Source: Betaproteobacteria bacterium
GTDB lineage: Bacteria > Pseudomonadota > Gammaproteobacteria > Burkholderiales > SG8-41
Direction: 5' to 3'
Length of the DNA: 7,847 bases
Assembly: GCA_021300125.1 (NCBI GenBank)
Contig: JAJTHX010000095.1
Span: 1-7,847 of the forward strand
Each line of letters opens with the position of its first letter. Position 1 is the stretch's first letter. Shown one piece after another: positions 1 through 7,192 of the stretch. A program made the translations under genes and the position numbers. The notes under the pieces were generated by a model. It did not search any database. It saw nothing but the letters and a program-made list of their open reading frames with translations, and was not told the origin of the DNA.

Positions 1-1
1 C

Positions 2-865
2 GCGCATATCCTCAAACTCGATGCGGTGAAGATGCAGCACTGCCTGGGTTCGGCCGGCACCATGGCCGCCGGCCTGTGGGAATTCCTGCGCGACGCCGCC
101 GACTCCAAGCAACTGCACACGGCCAAGGCCGCGGCGGACGGGCTGATGGCGGCCTACATCGCGCGCGATGGCTTCACCGGCGCGAAGGCGATTTTCGAGG
201 GCAAGCAGGGCATGGCCGCGGGCATGTCGAGTGATGCCGATGCGCGCTGGCTCACCGATGGCCTCGGCACGCGCTGGGCCACCGCCGAAACCTCGTTCAA
301 GTTCCACGCCTCCTGCCGCCACACCCATCCCGCTGCGGATGCCTTGCTCGCACTGATGCAGCAGCATGGCCTGAAGGCCGACGACATCACCCGGGTCACC
401 GCGCATGTGCATCAGGGCGCGATCGATGTGCTGGGGCCGGTGACCGATCCGCAGACCATCCACCAATCCAAGTTTTCGATGGGCTTCGTGCTGGCGCTGG
501 TTGCCACGCTGGGCCGCGCCGCGCTGGCGGACTTTACAGATAATGCATTGAAAAACAATGACTTGCGTAAATTCCATGACCGCGTGACGATGGTGCTCGA
601 CCCTGAAGTCGATGGCGCCTATCCGAAACGCTGGCTGGGCCGGGTGTCGGTGGAAACGACGGATGGCCGCAGGCTGGAATGCCGCGTGGACACGCCCAAG
701 GGAGATCCCGGCAACACGCTGTCGCGCGCGGAGCTCGAAGACAAGGCGCAGCGGCTGGTCAGCTATTCGAGTGCGGCAACCGCCGACGAGATGCGCGGGA
801 TCATCGCGCGCATCTGGCATCTGCGCGACGAGTCGAACGTGCGTGATTTCTTTGCCGCACGCTGA
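2..865 (+). CDS. MmgE/PrpD family protein, C-terminal part (5' end outside window)
   Basis: The reading frame is open to the left edge, so the start lies upstream; the GTG at 26 is internal, because the residues before it fit the family. About 288 residues are visible against roughly 450-480 for complete members. The visible part opens with the family pattern LGSAGTMAAGLWEFL, followed by KQLHTAKAAADGL and a GFTGAKAIFEGKQG stretch. It continues through a K-x4-CRHTHPAADAL motif (about 299-346) that corresponds to the K-P-Y-P-x-C-R-x-T-H-x-x-x-D-A segment of the family, and ends in the C-terminal lid-like domain. Known members include 2-methylcitrate dehydratase (PrpD), cis-aconitate decarboxylase and iminodisuccinate epimerase, mostly cytosolic enzymes acting on small di- or tricarboxylates. 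The sequence does not reveal which substrate this one uses, and the propionate-cycle genes prpB/prpC are not visible, so I do not call it prpD. Family confidence is high; specific reaction unknown. Confidence 0.9.
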   Translation, partial: AHILKLDAVKMQHCLGSAGTMAAGLWEFLRDAADSKQLHTAKAAADGLMAAYIARDGFTGAKAIFEGKQGMAAGMSSDADARWLTDGLGTRWATAETSFKFHASCRHTHPAADALLALMQQHGLKADDITRVTAHVHQGAIDVLGPVTDPQTIHQSKFSMGFVLALVATLGRAALADFTDNALKNNDLRKFHDRVTMVLDPEVDGAYPKRWLGRVSVETTDGRRLECRVDTPKGDPGNTLSRAELEDKAQRLVSYSSAATADEMRGIIARIWHLRDESNVRDFFAAR

Positions 866-880
866 GCCGGCCACCCGCCG

Positions 881-2074
881 TTGAACAAGCCGCGCACCGC
901 CATCGCACTCGCCGCCGTTGCGGTGATCGCGGCGGTCGTGTTGTTCAATGCGCGGCCGAAGCCGGTGGCGGTGGACCTGCTCGAACTGGCCGCCACTGAC
1001 GTGCAGACCAGCGTGGTGGCGAGTGGTCGCGTGCTGCCGCCAGCCAAGGTCGAGGTCGGCGCCACGATCACCGGCCGTGTCGAGCGCGTGCCGGTGCGTG
1101 AGGGCGCACGGGTGAAGGCGGGCGAGGTGCTGGTCGAACTCGAGCGCGCCGAACTCGCGGCGGCGGCGGCGCAGGCGCGTGCAGCGGCGGCGCGGGCGCG
1201 CGCGCGGGTGGCTTCGGTGCGCACGCTGGCGCTGCCCACGGCGCAGGCTGGATTGCAGCAGGCCGAGGCCAACCTCCGGCTTGCCGAACAGGAAGAGCGC
1301 CGCAATCGCGAGCTGCTGGCCAAGGGTTTCATCAGTCAGGCTCGGCTTGATGAAGCGGTGCGCCAGCTGGAGGTCTCGCGCAGCGTGCTCGCCAGTGCGC
1401 GCGCCAACGCCGGCGCGCAGGCGGCCGAAGGCGCCGAGGCGCAGCAGGCGCAGAGCCAGCTCGCCGAGGCTGAAGCGGCGCTGGCGACCGCCGAGGCGCG
1501 CCTCGCGCAGACGCGCATCCGCGCCCCCGGTGACGGCGTGGTGCTGGAGCGGCTGATCGAACCGGGCGACATTGTGCAGCCGGGCCGGCGCCTGATCAGC
1601 CTTGCACTCGACGGCGCGGTGCGGCTGGTGGTGCAGGTGGACGAGAAAAACCTGCCGCTGATCCGCCAGGGCGCTGTGGCGGTGGCCGCCGCCGATGCCT
1701 TTCCGAATGAGCGCTTCGAGGCGGTGGTGAGCTACATTTCCGCGGGCGTTGATCCGGCGCGCGGTTCGGTCGAACTGCGCTTCGATGTGGCGAAGCCGCC
1801 GCCGGCGCTGCGTGCCGACATGACGGTGTCGATAGACCTGCCGGGGCCTCTGCTGAAGCAGGCGCTGATGCTGCCCGCCGATGCGGTGCGCCAGTTGCAG
1901 ACCGATGCGCCCTGGGTGCTGGTCGATCGCGAGGGCAAGGCAGTGCGCACTGCGGTCAAGGCCGGCCTGCAGACCCAGGGACGGGTGGCCATTGCAGAAG
2001 GTCTCAAGGCCCGCGACCGGGTGGTGCTCAACCGCGAGGTCGAGGACGGCACGCGCATCCGCGCGCGGCGATGA
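881..2074 (+). CDS. Periplasmic adaptor subunit of an ABC exporter (MacA/HlyD/DevB-like)
   Basis: This 397-residue membrane-fusion protein would bridge an inner-membrane ABC transporter and an outer-membrane channel. Residues 7-22 form one hydrophobic N-terminal anchor. Residues about 60-90 hold the first lipoyl half (GRVERVPVREGARVKAGEVL). Residues about 91-210 are an Ala/Glu/Arg-rich alpha-helical hairpin, and the second lipoyl half follows (RAPGDGVVLERLIEPGDIV, about 214-232). Beta-barrel and membrane-proximal domains run to the C terminus. The hairpin tip contains R141, L145 and S152, a perfect RxxxLxxxxxxS motif, which in MacA- and AcrA-type adaptors contacts the tip of TolC. The start is a TTG with no obvious Shine-Dalgarno, 15 bases after the MmgE/PrpD stop and in the same frame. 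It is the only start preceding the anchor, so translation may depend on the upstream gene. The 3' end overlaps the permease start by ATGA. Exported substrate unknown. Confidence 0.9.
   Translation: MNKPRTAIALAAVAVIAAVVLFNARPKPVAVDLLELAATDVQTSVVASGRVLPPAKVEVGATITGRVERVPVREGARVKAGEVLVELERAELAAAAAQARAAAARARARVASVRTLALPTAQAGLQQAEANLRLAEQEERRNRELLAKGFISQARLDEAVRQLEVSRSVLASARANAGAQAAEGAEAQQAQSQLAEAEAALATAEARLAQTRIRAPGDGVVLERLIEPGDIVQPGRRLISLALDGAVRLVVQVDEKNLPLIRQGAVAVAAADAFPNERFEAVVSYISAGVDPARGSVELRFDVAKPPPALRADMTVSIDLPGPLLKQALMLPADAVRQLQTDAPWVLVDREGKAVRTAVKAGLQTQGRVAIAEGLKARDRVVLNREVEDGTRIRARR
1157..1171 (+). repeat. (GCG)5 trinucleotide run inside the adaptor gene
   Basis: Five perfect GCG units encode Ala93-Ala97 at the start of the coiled-coil hairpin. 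They are followed within 40 bases by more GCG-rich sequence and an 11-base alternating G/C tract (1196-1206). Gain or loss of a unit would change the alanine count without shifting the frame. It is probably a by-product of alanine-rich coding in GC-rich DNA. Confidence 0.8.
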
Positions 2075-3294
2075 CCGCCGGCTTTGAACTGACCGTCGCG
2101 CTGCGCTTCCTGCGCGAGGGGCGCATGCAGACGCTGCTGATCATCGGCGGCGCGGCGATCGGCGTGGCGGTGATTTTTTTCATCACCGCGGTGCTCACCG
2201 GTGTGCAGGGCGACCTGATCAAGCGCGTCACCGGCGCGCAGCCACATGTGGTGATCAAGCCGCCGGAGGAGGTGGCCTGGCCGCTGGCCGCGGGTACGGA
2301 ACAAGTGCCGCGCATCGCCTCGGTGCAGGCACGACCGCAGCGCCTGACCACGATCGACGGCTGGCCCGCGCTGGCGCGCGCCGCCGAGCAGACCGCGGGC
2401 GTCACCGCGGTGGCGCCGGTGGCTTCCGGCTCGGCACTGGGCATCAAGGGCGATGCCTCGCGTTCGCTGGTGCTGGTCGGCACCGAGCTCGACCGCTACC
2501 TGCGCGTGGTACGCCTCGACGAAAAGCTCGAGGCCGGTGTGCTCGAACTCGGTCCGGGCGATGCGCTGGTCGGCATCGAGCTGGCGAAGGATCTTGGCGC
2601 CGGCGTCGGCGACCGTTTCCGCGTGCAGTCGGCGCAGGGCGGCTCGGAAGTCCTGCGCATCCGCGCGCTGCTTGATCTCGGCTCGCGCGAGCTGAACCGG
2701 CGCTATGTCTACACCGACCTGCGCGTCGCGCAGAGCCTGCTCGGCATCCCCGGCCGCATCACCAACCTCGACGTGGCGGTGGCCGATATCATGCAGGCCG
2801 ACCGCGTCGCGTCGCGGCTGCGCGCGCAGTCGGGGCAACTGATCGAGACCTGGATCCAGACCAACAACCAGGTGTTCGCGGCAATCAACAACCAGAACAT
2901 CATGACGCTGCTGATCCGCGTTTTCATCACCATCGTGGTCGCGCTCGGCATCGCCAGCGTGCTGGTGGTGTCGGTGGTGCAGAAGCGCAAGGAGATCGGC
3001 ATCCTGCGCGCGGTCGGCGCGACGCGGCGGCAGATGCTCGGCGTATTCCTGCTCCAGGGCTTGATGGTCGGCGTTGCCGGCGCGCTGGCCGGGTCCGCGC
3101 TGGGCCTGATGCTGGTGTCGCTGTTCAGCCGCATCCTGCGCAATGCCGAGGGCAAGGCGCTGTTCTCGCTGACCTACGATTTCAAATTGATCGGGTTTGT
3201 CGTCGCCGGCGCGGCGGTGCTGGGACTGATCGCGGCGGTGCTGCCGGCGCGCAATGCCGCGCGGCTCGATCCGGCGCAGGCGATCCGGAGCTGA
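2071..3294 (+). CDS. ABC exporter permease, FtsX/LolC/MacB-like (DevC-type)
   Basis: This 407-residue inner-membrane permease has the four-helix layout of the MacB/FtsX/LolC-E superfamily (type VII ABC transporters). TM1 lies at about residues 21-43 and is followed by a large periplasmic domain (about 45-275) that starts with a GAQPHVVI segment reminiscent of LolC/LolE. TM2 is at about 278-303, TM3 at about 325-350 and TM4 at about 372-392. Between TM2 and TM3 the cytoplasmic motif [18 protein letters not shown] (304-321) is the conserved FtsX-family coupling segment. The tail [17 protein letters not shown] matches the usual P-A-x-x-A-x-x-x-P-x-x-A-[IL]-R ending. Members of this family work by mechanotransmission, pushing substrate through the adaptor and outer-membrane channel rather than across the inner membrane. 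The start overlaps the adaptor stop (ATGA), implying translational coupling. The ATPase gene follows after 5 bases. Lipids, lipoproteins, peptides or macrolides are all possible cargo. Confidence 0.9.
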   Translation: MTAGFELTVALRFLREGRMQTLLIIGGAAIGVAVIFFITAVLTGVQGDLIKRVTGAQPHVVIKPPEEVAWPLAAGTEQVPRIASVQARPQRLTTIDGWPALARAAEQTAGVTAVAPVASGSALGIKGDASRSLVLVGTELDRYLRVVRLDEKLEAGVLELGPGDALVGIELAKDLGAGVGDRFRVQSAQGGSEVLRIRALLDLGSRELNRRYVYTDLRVAQSLLGIPGRITNLDVAVADIMQADRVASRLRAQSGQLIETWIQTNNQVFAAINNQNIMTLLIRVFITIVVALGIASVLVVSVVQKRKEIGILRAVGATRRQMLGVFLLQGLMVGVAGALAGSALGLMLVSLFSRILRNAEGKALFSLTYDFKLIGFVVAGAAVLGLIAAVLPARNAARLDPAQAIRS

Positions 3295-3299
3295 AGGCC

Positions 3300-3997
<698 letters not shown>

Positions 3998-4010
<13 letters not shown>

Positions 4011-4327
4011 CCGCCGGCGTCCGGGCGCTCGCCGCCGCAGCGCCAGCAGGCGCTGAACTGCGGCTCGCTGCGTTCGCCGCAACTTGCGCAGATCCACGAC
4101 GACGCGCCGCTGAAAGGATCCCCATGGTGCAGTGCACGAAGAGCCGCTTCGGCGTCGTCAAACTGGCTGTCGTCGACCCACACGGAGCAGGCATCGAGCG
4201 GTAATTCCCCGAACCCCCCGGCCAGCGCCTCGCCGCGCACGGTTGCTGCAATGCCGCATGACTCGAGGTGGCCCCGGATCAGGTGGGCTTCGGTGAGGTG
4301 GCGGGCGGCATAGAGGCGCTTCAGCAT
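3998..4327 (-). CDS. DUF2007-domain protein with C-terminal zinc ribbon
   Basis: This is a 109-residue soluble protein. Residues 1-68 match the DUF2007 pattern: [20 protein letters not shown], then [19 protein letters not shown], then a [15 protein letters not shown] segment. This is a small ferredoxin-like fold described as a putative signal-transducing domain. Residues 79-98 form a zinc ribbon of the W-x-C-x2-C-x10-C-x2-C type (C80, C83, C94, C97), close to the RanBP2-like W-C-x2-C-G-E...F-x-x-C-W-x-C-G pattern, and should bind one zinc ion. The ATG at 4325-4327 gives the full N-terminal domain; I see no clear Shine-Dalgarno upstream of it. The gene converges on the ABC ATPase gene with 13 bases of overlap and is divergent from the transporter operon, so it is probably transcribed alone. 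The biological role of such proteins is not established; binding to nucleic acid or protein through the ribbon is plausible. Confidence 0.85.
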
Positions 4328-4344
4328 GGAGCCAGACTAGGCGA

Positions 4345-4370
4345 TGCCGCCATCGGCGGCAACTGCCGCC
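4345..4370. repeat. Three-arm inverted repeat in the divergent spacer
   Basis: TGCCGCC (4345-4351), its exact reverse complement GGCGGCA (4355-4361), and TGCCGCC again (4364-4370) follow one another with 3- and 2-base gaps. The middle arm can pair with either neighbour, giving two mutually exclusive 7-bp hairpins, although the 2-base loop would be strained. It lies 84-109 bases upstream of the ModA-like start and 18-43 bases upstream of the divergent DUF2007 start. It could be an operator or merely GC-rich repetition. Confidence 0.5.
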
Positions 4371-4410
4371 AACCGCGCCCGGTCCAGGGGTAGGAGCCCA
4401 GAGGGGCTGC

Positions 4411-4419
4411 TGGTAACAT
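4411..4419 (+). promoter_or_regulatory. Candidate extended -10 promoter for the transporter operon
   Basis: TGG followed by TAACAT (4414-4419) matches the extended -10 form TGnTAnnnT, with 4 of 6 positions matching TATAAT. Transcription would start near 4426, giving a 5' leader of about 28 bases to the ATG at 4454. No good -35 element lies 16-18 bases upstream (TAGGAG at 4391-4396). The rest of the 126-base divergent spacer (4328-4453) shows only the three-arm repeat and a weak 5-bp hairpin (4395-4399 with 4404-4408). Confidence 0.35.
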
Positions 4420-4440
4420 CGGGCGCTTAGTCGATTGACC

Positions 4441-4446
4441 AGGGAG
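4441..4446 (+). promoter_or_regulatory. Ribosome binding site of the ModA-like gene
   Basis: AGGGAG lies 7 bases before the ATG at 4454 and only 4 before the GTG at 4451. The spacing favours the ATG as the true start. An in-frame TGA at 4436-4438 closes off any longer protein. Confidence 0.65.
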
Positions 4447-4453
4447 TACTGTG

Positions 4454-5158
4454 ATGGCGGTTTTGCGCGTGTTGAGCGCGGGCGCGGCCCAGGCCGTGTG
4501 CGAAGAGGTGATTGCGGGCTTCGAGCGCGATACCGGGCACCGGGTCGAGGCGGCCTACGGTGCGGTGGGCGCGATGAAGGCGCGGCTCGCCGGCGGTGAG
4601 GCCTGCGACCTGATCATCCTCAGCGCGCAGCTGATCCAGGATCTGGTTTCGGTCGGCATGGTGGTGATTTCCTCGGTCAGCGACATCGGCAAGGTCGGCA
4701 CCGGGGTGGCAGTGCGCGCCGGTACACCGCTGCCGGAAGTGCGCAACCGTGAAGCGCTGCGCGCCAACATCCTCGCCGCGAAAGTGATTGTCTGCCCCGA
4801 TCCGGCGACGGCCACCGCGGGCAAGATCGTGATGCGCCTGATGGAGCGTCTCGGCGTGGCCTCGCAGGTCGAGGACCGCATGCAGTTTTTCCCGAACGGC
4901 AACGCGGCGATGCACTGGCTCGCGGCCAGCAGCGGCCACTTTGAAATGGGCATCACCCAGAACACCGAAATCCTGCCGGTGCCGGGCGTGGCCTATGTCG
5001 GCCCGCTGCCCGAGGAATTCCAGATGAAAACCGTCTATACCGCGGCGGTCACCGCGCGCGCCGAGCAGCCGCAGCTGGCCGCCGATTTCCTGCGCCGCCT
5101 GACTGCGCCGGCGTTCCGGCCGCAACTGCTCGCGGCGGGTTACGAATTCGACGCATGA
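4454..5158 (+). CDS. ModA-like substrate-binding-fold protein lacking a signal peptide
   Basis: This 234-residue protein has the type 2 periplasmic binding fold related to the molybdate-binding protein ModA. The N terminus goes straight into the first strand and helix (VLSAGAAQAVCEEVIAGFE, residues 6-24). It is followed by GAVGAMKARLAGGEACDLIILSA (about 36-58), which matches the ModA ligand-loop region, and by a VIVCPDPATATAGKIVM hinge segment (about 111-127). A MGITQNTEI strand follows, and FLRRLTAPAFRPQLLAAGYE closes the C terminus in the usual way. There is no hydrophobic leader, and an in-frame TGA 18 bases upstream of the ATG excludes one, so it should be cytosolic. No modB/modC is nearby. 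The stop overlaps the tctB start (ATGA), tying it to the transporter. It may sense, buffer or modify the imported carboxylate or an anion; the ligand is unknown. Fold assignment is firm, function open. Confidence 0.82.
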   Translation: MAVLRVLSAGAAQAVCEEVIAGFERDTGHRVEAAYGAVGAMKARLAGGEACDLIILSAQLIQDLVSVGMVVISSVSDIGKVGTGVAVRAGTPLPEVRNREALRANILAAKVIVCPDPATATAGKIVMRLMERLGVASQVEDRMQFFPNGNAAMHWLAASSGHFEMGITQNTEILPVPGVAYVGPLPEEFQMKTVYTAAVTARAEQPQLAADFLRRLTAPAFRPQLLAAGYEFDA

Positions 5159-5637
5159 GCGCGGCCTCCGGGCAGGGTCTGCTGGCGAAAGGCGATCTGT
5201 GGGCTGGCGCGGCGCTTGCCGCGCTTGGCGGTTTCGTCGTCAATGAGGCCCGGCAGTGGGAATACATGACGGCCGAGGGGCCGGGCCCGGGCTTTTTCCC
5301 GCTGTGGTACGGTATCGCGATGGTGGTGCTCTCGCTGCTGCTGATCGTCAGCACGCTGCGCCGGCCGCGGCTGGCGGCGGGCCATGCCAAGACTGACTGG
5401 GCCGGCATCGGCCGCGCGCTGCTGTGCTGGGCGGCGTTCGCACTGTCGGTGCTGCTGCTGAAATGGCTGGGCCTGCTGCTGTCGCTGGCGCTGCTGACGC
5501 TGTTCATCGCCAAAGTGATGTACGGCAAGCCACTGATGATCTCGCTGGCCACCGCGGCGGGTAACGCGGGGGGCTTCTATCTGGTGTTCCACCTCGCGCT
5601 CGGCGTTGAACTGCCGGTCGGACTGCTCGGGTTCTGA
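5155..5637 (+). CDS. tctB: Tripartite tricarboxylate transporter small membrane subunit TctB
   Basis: This 160-residue integral membrane protein is the usual length for TctB, the small, poorly conserved subunit of TTT-family secondary transporters. Hydrophobic segments lie at about residues 14-31, 48-67, 87-103, 104-121 and 126-147; the middle two may form one interrupted hairpin. Between the first and second segments is the TctB hallmark GPGPGFFP (42-49), which leads straight into a transmembrane helix. The start ATG overlaps the stop of the ModA-like gene (ATGA) and has no clear Shine-Dalgarno of its own, so translation is probably by re-initiation. The tctA start follows one base after the stop. 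TctB is needed for transport with TctA in studied systems, but its exact role is not settled. Confidence 0.88.
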   Translation: MSAASGQGLLAKGDLWAGAALAALGGFVVNEARQWEYMTAEGPGPGFFPLWYGIAMVVLSLLLIVSTLRRPRLAAGHAKTDWAGIGRALLCWAAFALSVLLLKWLGLLLSLALLTLFIAKVMYGKPLMISLATAAGNAGGFYLVFHLALGVELPVGLLGF

Positions 5638-5638
5638 C

Positions 5639-7150
5639 ATGGACATCCTGCTCAGCCTGGGTCAGGGTTTCCTGGTGGCGCTGGAACCGATGAACCTGTT
5701 CTGGTGTTTCGTCGGCGTGTTCCTCGGCACGGCGGTGGGCGTGATGCCGGGCCTCGGCCCCGCGGCCACCATCGCGATGCTGCTGCCGCTCACTTTTCAG
5801 ATGCCGCCGACGAGCGCGCTGATCATGCTTGCCGGCATCTATTACGGCGCCAAGTATGGCGGCTCGACCACGGCGATCCTGCTCAACGTGCCCGGCGAGT
5901 CGGCCTCGGTGGTGACCTGCCTCGACGGCTACCAGATGGCGCGCAAGGGCAGGGCGGGGGCAGCGCTGGGCATTGCCGCGATTTCCTCCTTCGTCGCCGG
6001 CACCGTTGGCGTCATCGGCCTGATGCTGCTCGCACCGCCGCTGGCGAAAATGGCGCTGTCCTTCAGTTCGCCCGAGTATTTCGCGCTGATGGTGCTGGGT
6101 CTGGCGATGGTGGTGCTGTTGGCCGGCGAGTCCATGGTCAAGGCGCTGCTGGCGATGCTGGTCGGGCTGTGGATCGCGGGCATGGGCATTGACCTGTTCA
6201 GCGACACCTCGCGCTTCACCTTCGGCCTCTCCGAGCTGCTCGACGGCGTGGATTTCGTGATCGTCGCCATCGGCGTGTTCGCGCTGGGCGAGGTGCTCGG
6301 CAACATGGAGCGCCGCGGTGAAGGCACGCTGCTGCCGGTGCCCAAGGGCCTGCGCAACCTGCTGCCGACGATGGCCGAACTGAAGGCCTGCCGCTTCGCC
6401 TTCCTCAACGGTTCGGTGATCGGCTTCCTGATCGGCGTGCTGCCCGGCGCCGGCTCGACCATCGCCTCGTTCATTTCCTACGGCATCGAGAAGGCGGTGT
6501 CGAAGCATCCGGAGAAATTCGGCACCGGCGTGCCCGAGGGCGTGGCCGCGCCGGAGGGCGCCAACAATTCCGAAACCGGCGGCGCGTTGGTGCCGCTGCT
6601 GACGCTGGGCATCCCCGGATCGGGCACCACCGCGATCCTGCTCGCGGCCTTCGTGCTGTGGGGCCTGCGTCCCGGCCCGCTGATGATCCAGGACAACCCG
6701 CAGCTGTTCTGGGGGCTGGTGGCGAGCATGTATGTCGGCAACGTGATGCTGCTGGTGCTCAACCTGCCGCTGATTCCGCTATTTGCGCAGATCCTGAAGC
6801 TGCGCGAATTCGTGCTGTATCCGGTCATTTTCGGCATCTCGGTGGTCGGCGTGTATGCGGTGTCGAACAGCCTGTTCGACTGCGGACTGCTCGCCGCCTT
6901 TGGCCTGCTGGGTTACCTGATGCAGCGGCTGAAGTTTCCGTCGGCGCCGCTGATCCTGGGGCTGGTGCTGGGTGACGCGATGGAGCGCGCGCTGCGCCAG
7001 TCGCTGATGATGTCGCAGGGCGACCTCTCGATCCTGGTGTCGCGTCCGATCGCGGCGGGCATGCTGATCGTGGCCGCCGTGCTGCTGCTGATGCCGCTGT
7101 TCCGCCGGCTCAATTCGTGGCGGGTCAAGGCGATTGAAGAGAACGGCTGA
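5639..7150 (+). CDS. tctA: Tripartite tricarboxylate transporter large permease subunit TctA
   Basis: This 503-residue polytopic inner-membrane protein, with about 11-12 hydrophobic segments, is the transport subunit of the TTT system and imports a carboxylate using an ion gradient. Length matches the family norm of about 500. The TctA signatures are present: GVMPGLGP (34-41) and its second-half counterpart GVLPGAGS (266-273), reflecting the internally duplicated architecture. Also present are IYYGAKYGGSTTAILLNVPG in the first half and a GIPGSGTTAILLAAF segment in the second. I chose the ATG at 5639, one base after the tctB stop; the longer in-frame extension to 5606 would overlap tctB and adds residues unlike a TctA N terminus. 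No strong Shine-Dalgarno is seen, so coupling to tctB is likely. Substrate cannot be read from the sequence; citrate, tartrate, aromatic and other carboxylates are known for the family. Confidence 0.95.
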   Translation: MDILLSLGQGFLVALEPMNLFWCFVGVFLGTAVGVMPGLGPAATIAMLLPLTFQMPPTSALIMLAGIYYGAKYGGSTTAILLNVPGESASVVTCLDGYQMARKGRAGAALGIAAISSFVAGTVGVIGLMLLAPPLAKMALSFSSPEYFALMVLGLAMVVLLAGESMVKALLAMLVGLWIAGMGIDLFSDTSRFTFGLSELLDGVDFVIVAIGVFALGEVLGNMERRGEGTLLPVPKGLRNLLPTMAELKACRFAFLNGSVIGFLIGVLPGAGSTIASFISYGIEKAVSKHPEKFGTGVPEGVAAPEGANNSETGGALVPLLTLGIPGSGTTAILLAAFVLWGLRPGPLMIQDNPQLFWGLVASMYVGNVMLLVLNLPLIPLFAQILKLREFVLYPVIFGISVVGVYAVSNSLFDCGLLAAFGLLGYLMQRLKFPSAPLILGLVLGDAMERALRQSLMMSQGDLSILVSRPIAAGMLIVAAVLLLMPLFRRLNSWRVKAIEENG

Positions 7151-7178
7151 GGTTTCAAGGCCGGTGCAGGTTTAACCC

Positions 7179-7185
7179 GAGGAGA
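7179..7185 (+). promoter_or_regulatory. Strong ribosome binding site of tctC
   Basis: GAGGAGA ends 7 bases before the ATG at 7193 and is the best Shine-Dalgarno match in the window. It is consistent with the binding protein being made in excess of the membrane subunits, whose starts lack good sites and rely on coupling. Confidence 0.8.
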
Positions 7186-7192
7186 CACAATC

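Noticed and set aside
4332..4360. Minus-strand promoter for the DUF2007 gene (TTGCCG, 17 bases, TAGTCT)
   Set aside because: The -10 matches only 3 of 6 positions and would leave almost no leader before the ATG; too weak to call.
4435..4440. TTGACC as a -35 element
   Set aside because: It lies only 14 bases before the ModA-like start, so any matching -10 would fall inside the coding region.
4427..5125. Minus-strand open frame opposite the ModA-like gene
   Set aside because: The composition is typical of a GC-rich shadow frame and no motif is seen; the plus-strand frame has a good RBS and a recognisable fold.
5281..5299. Perfect palindrome CCGGGCCCGG followed by GCTTTTT, resembling an intrinsic terminator
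   Set aside because: It encodes the conserved GPGFFP motif of TctB and leaves no room for a proper hairpin loop; it is explained by coding constraint.
5606..5638. Upstream in-frame extension of tctA
   Set aside because: The added residues are hydrophilic and cysteine-containing, overlap the tctB end and do not resemble TctA N termini; the ATG at 5639 fits family length.
5504..6508. A 334-codon minus-strand open frame opposite tctB/tctA
   Set aside because: Low-complexity His/Gln/Arg/Ala composition with no domain; it is the antisense shadow of a strongly conserved TctA.
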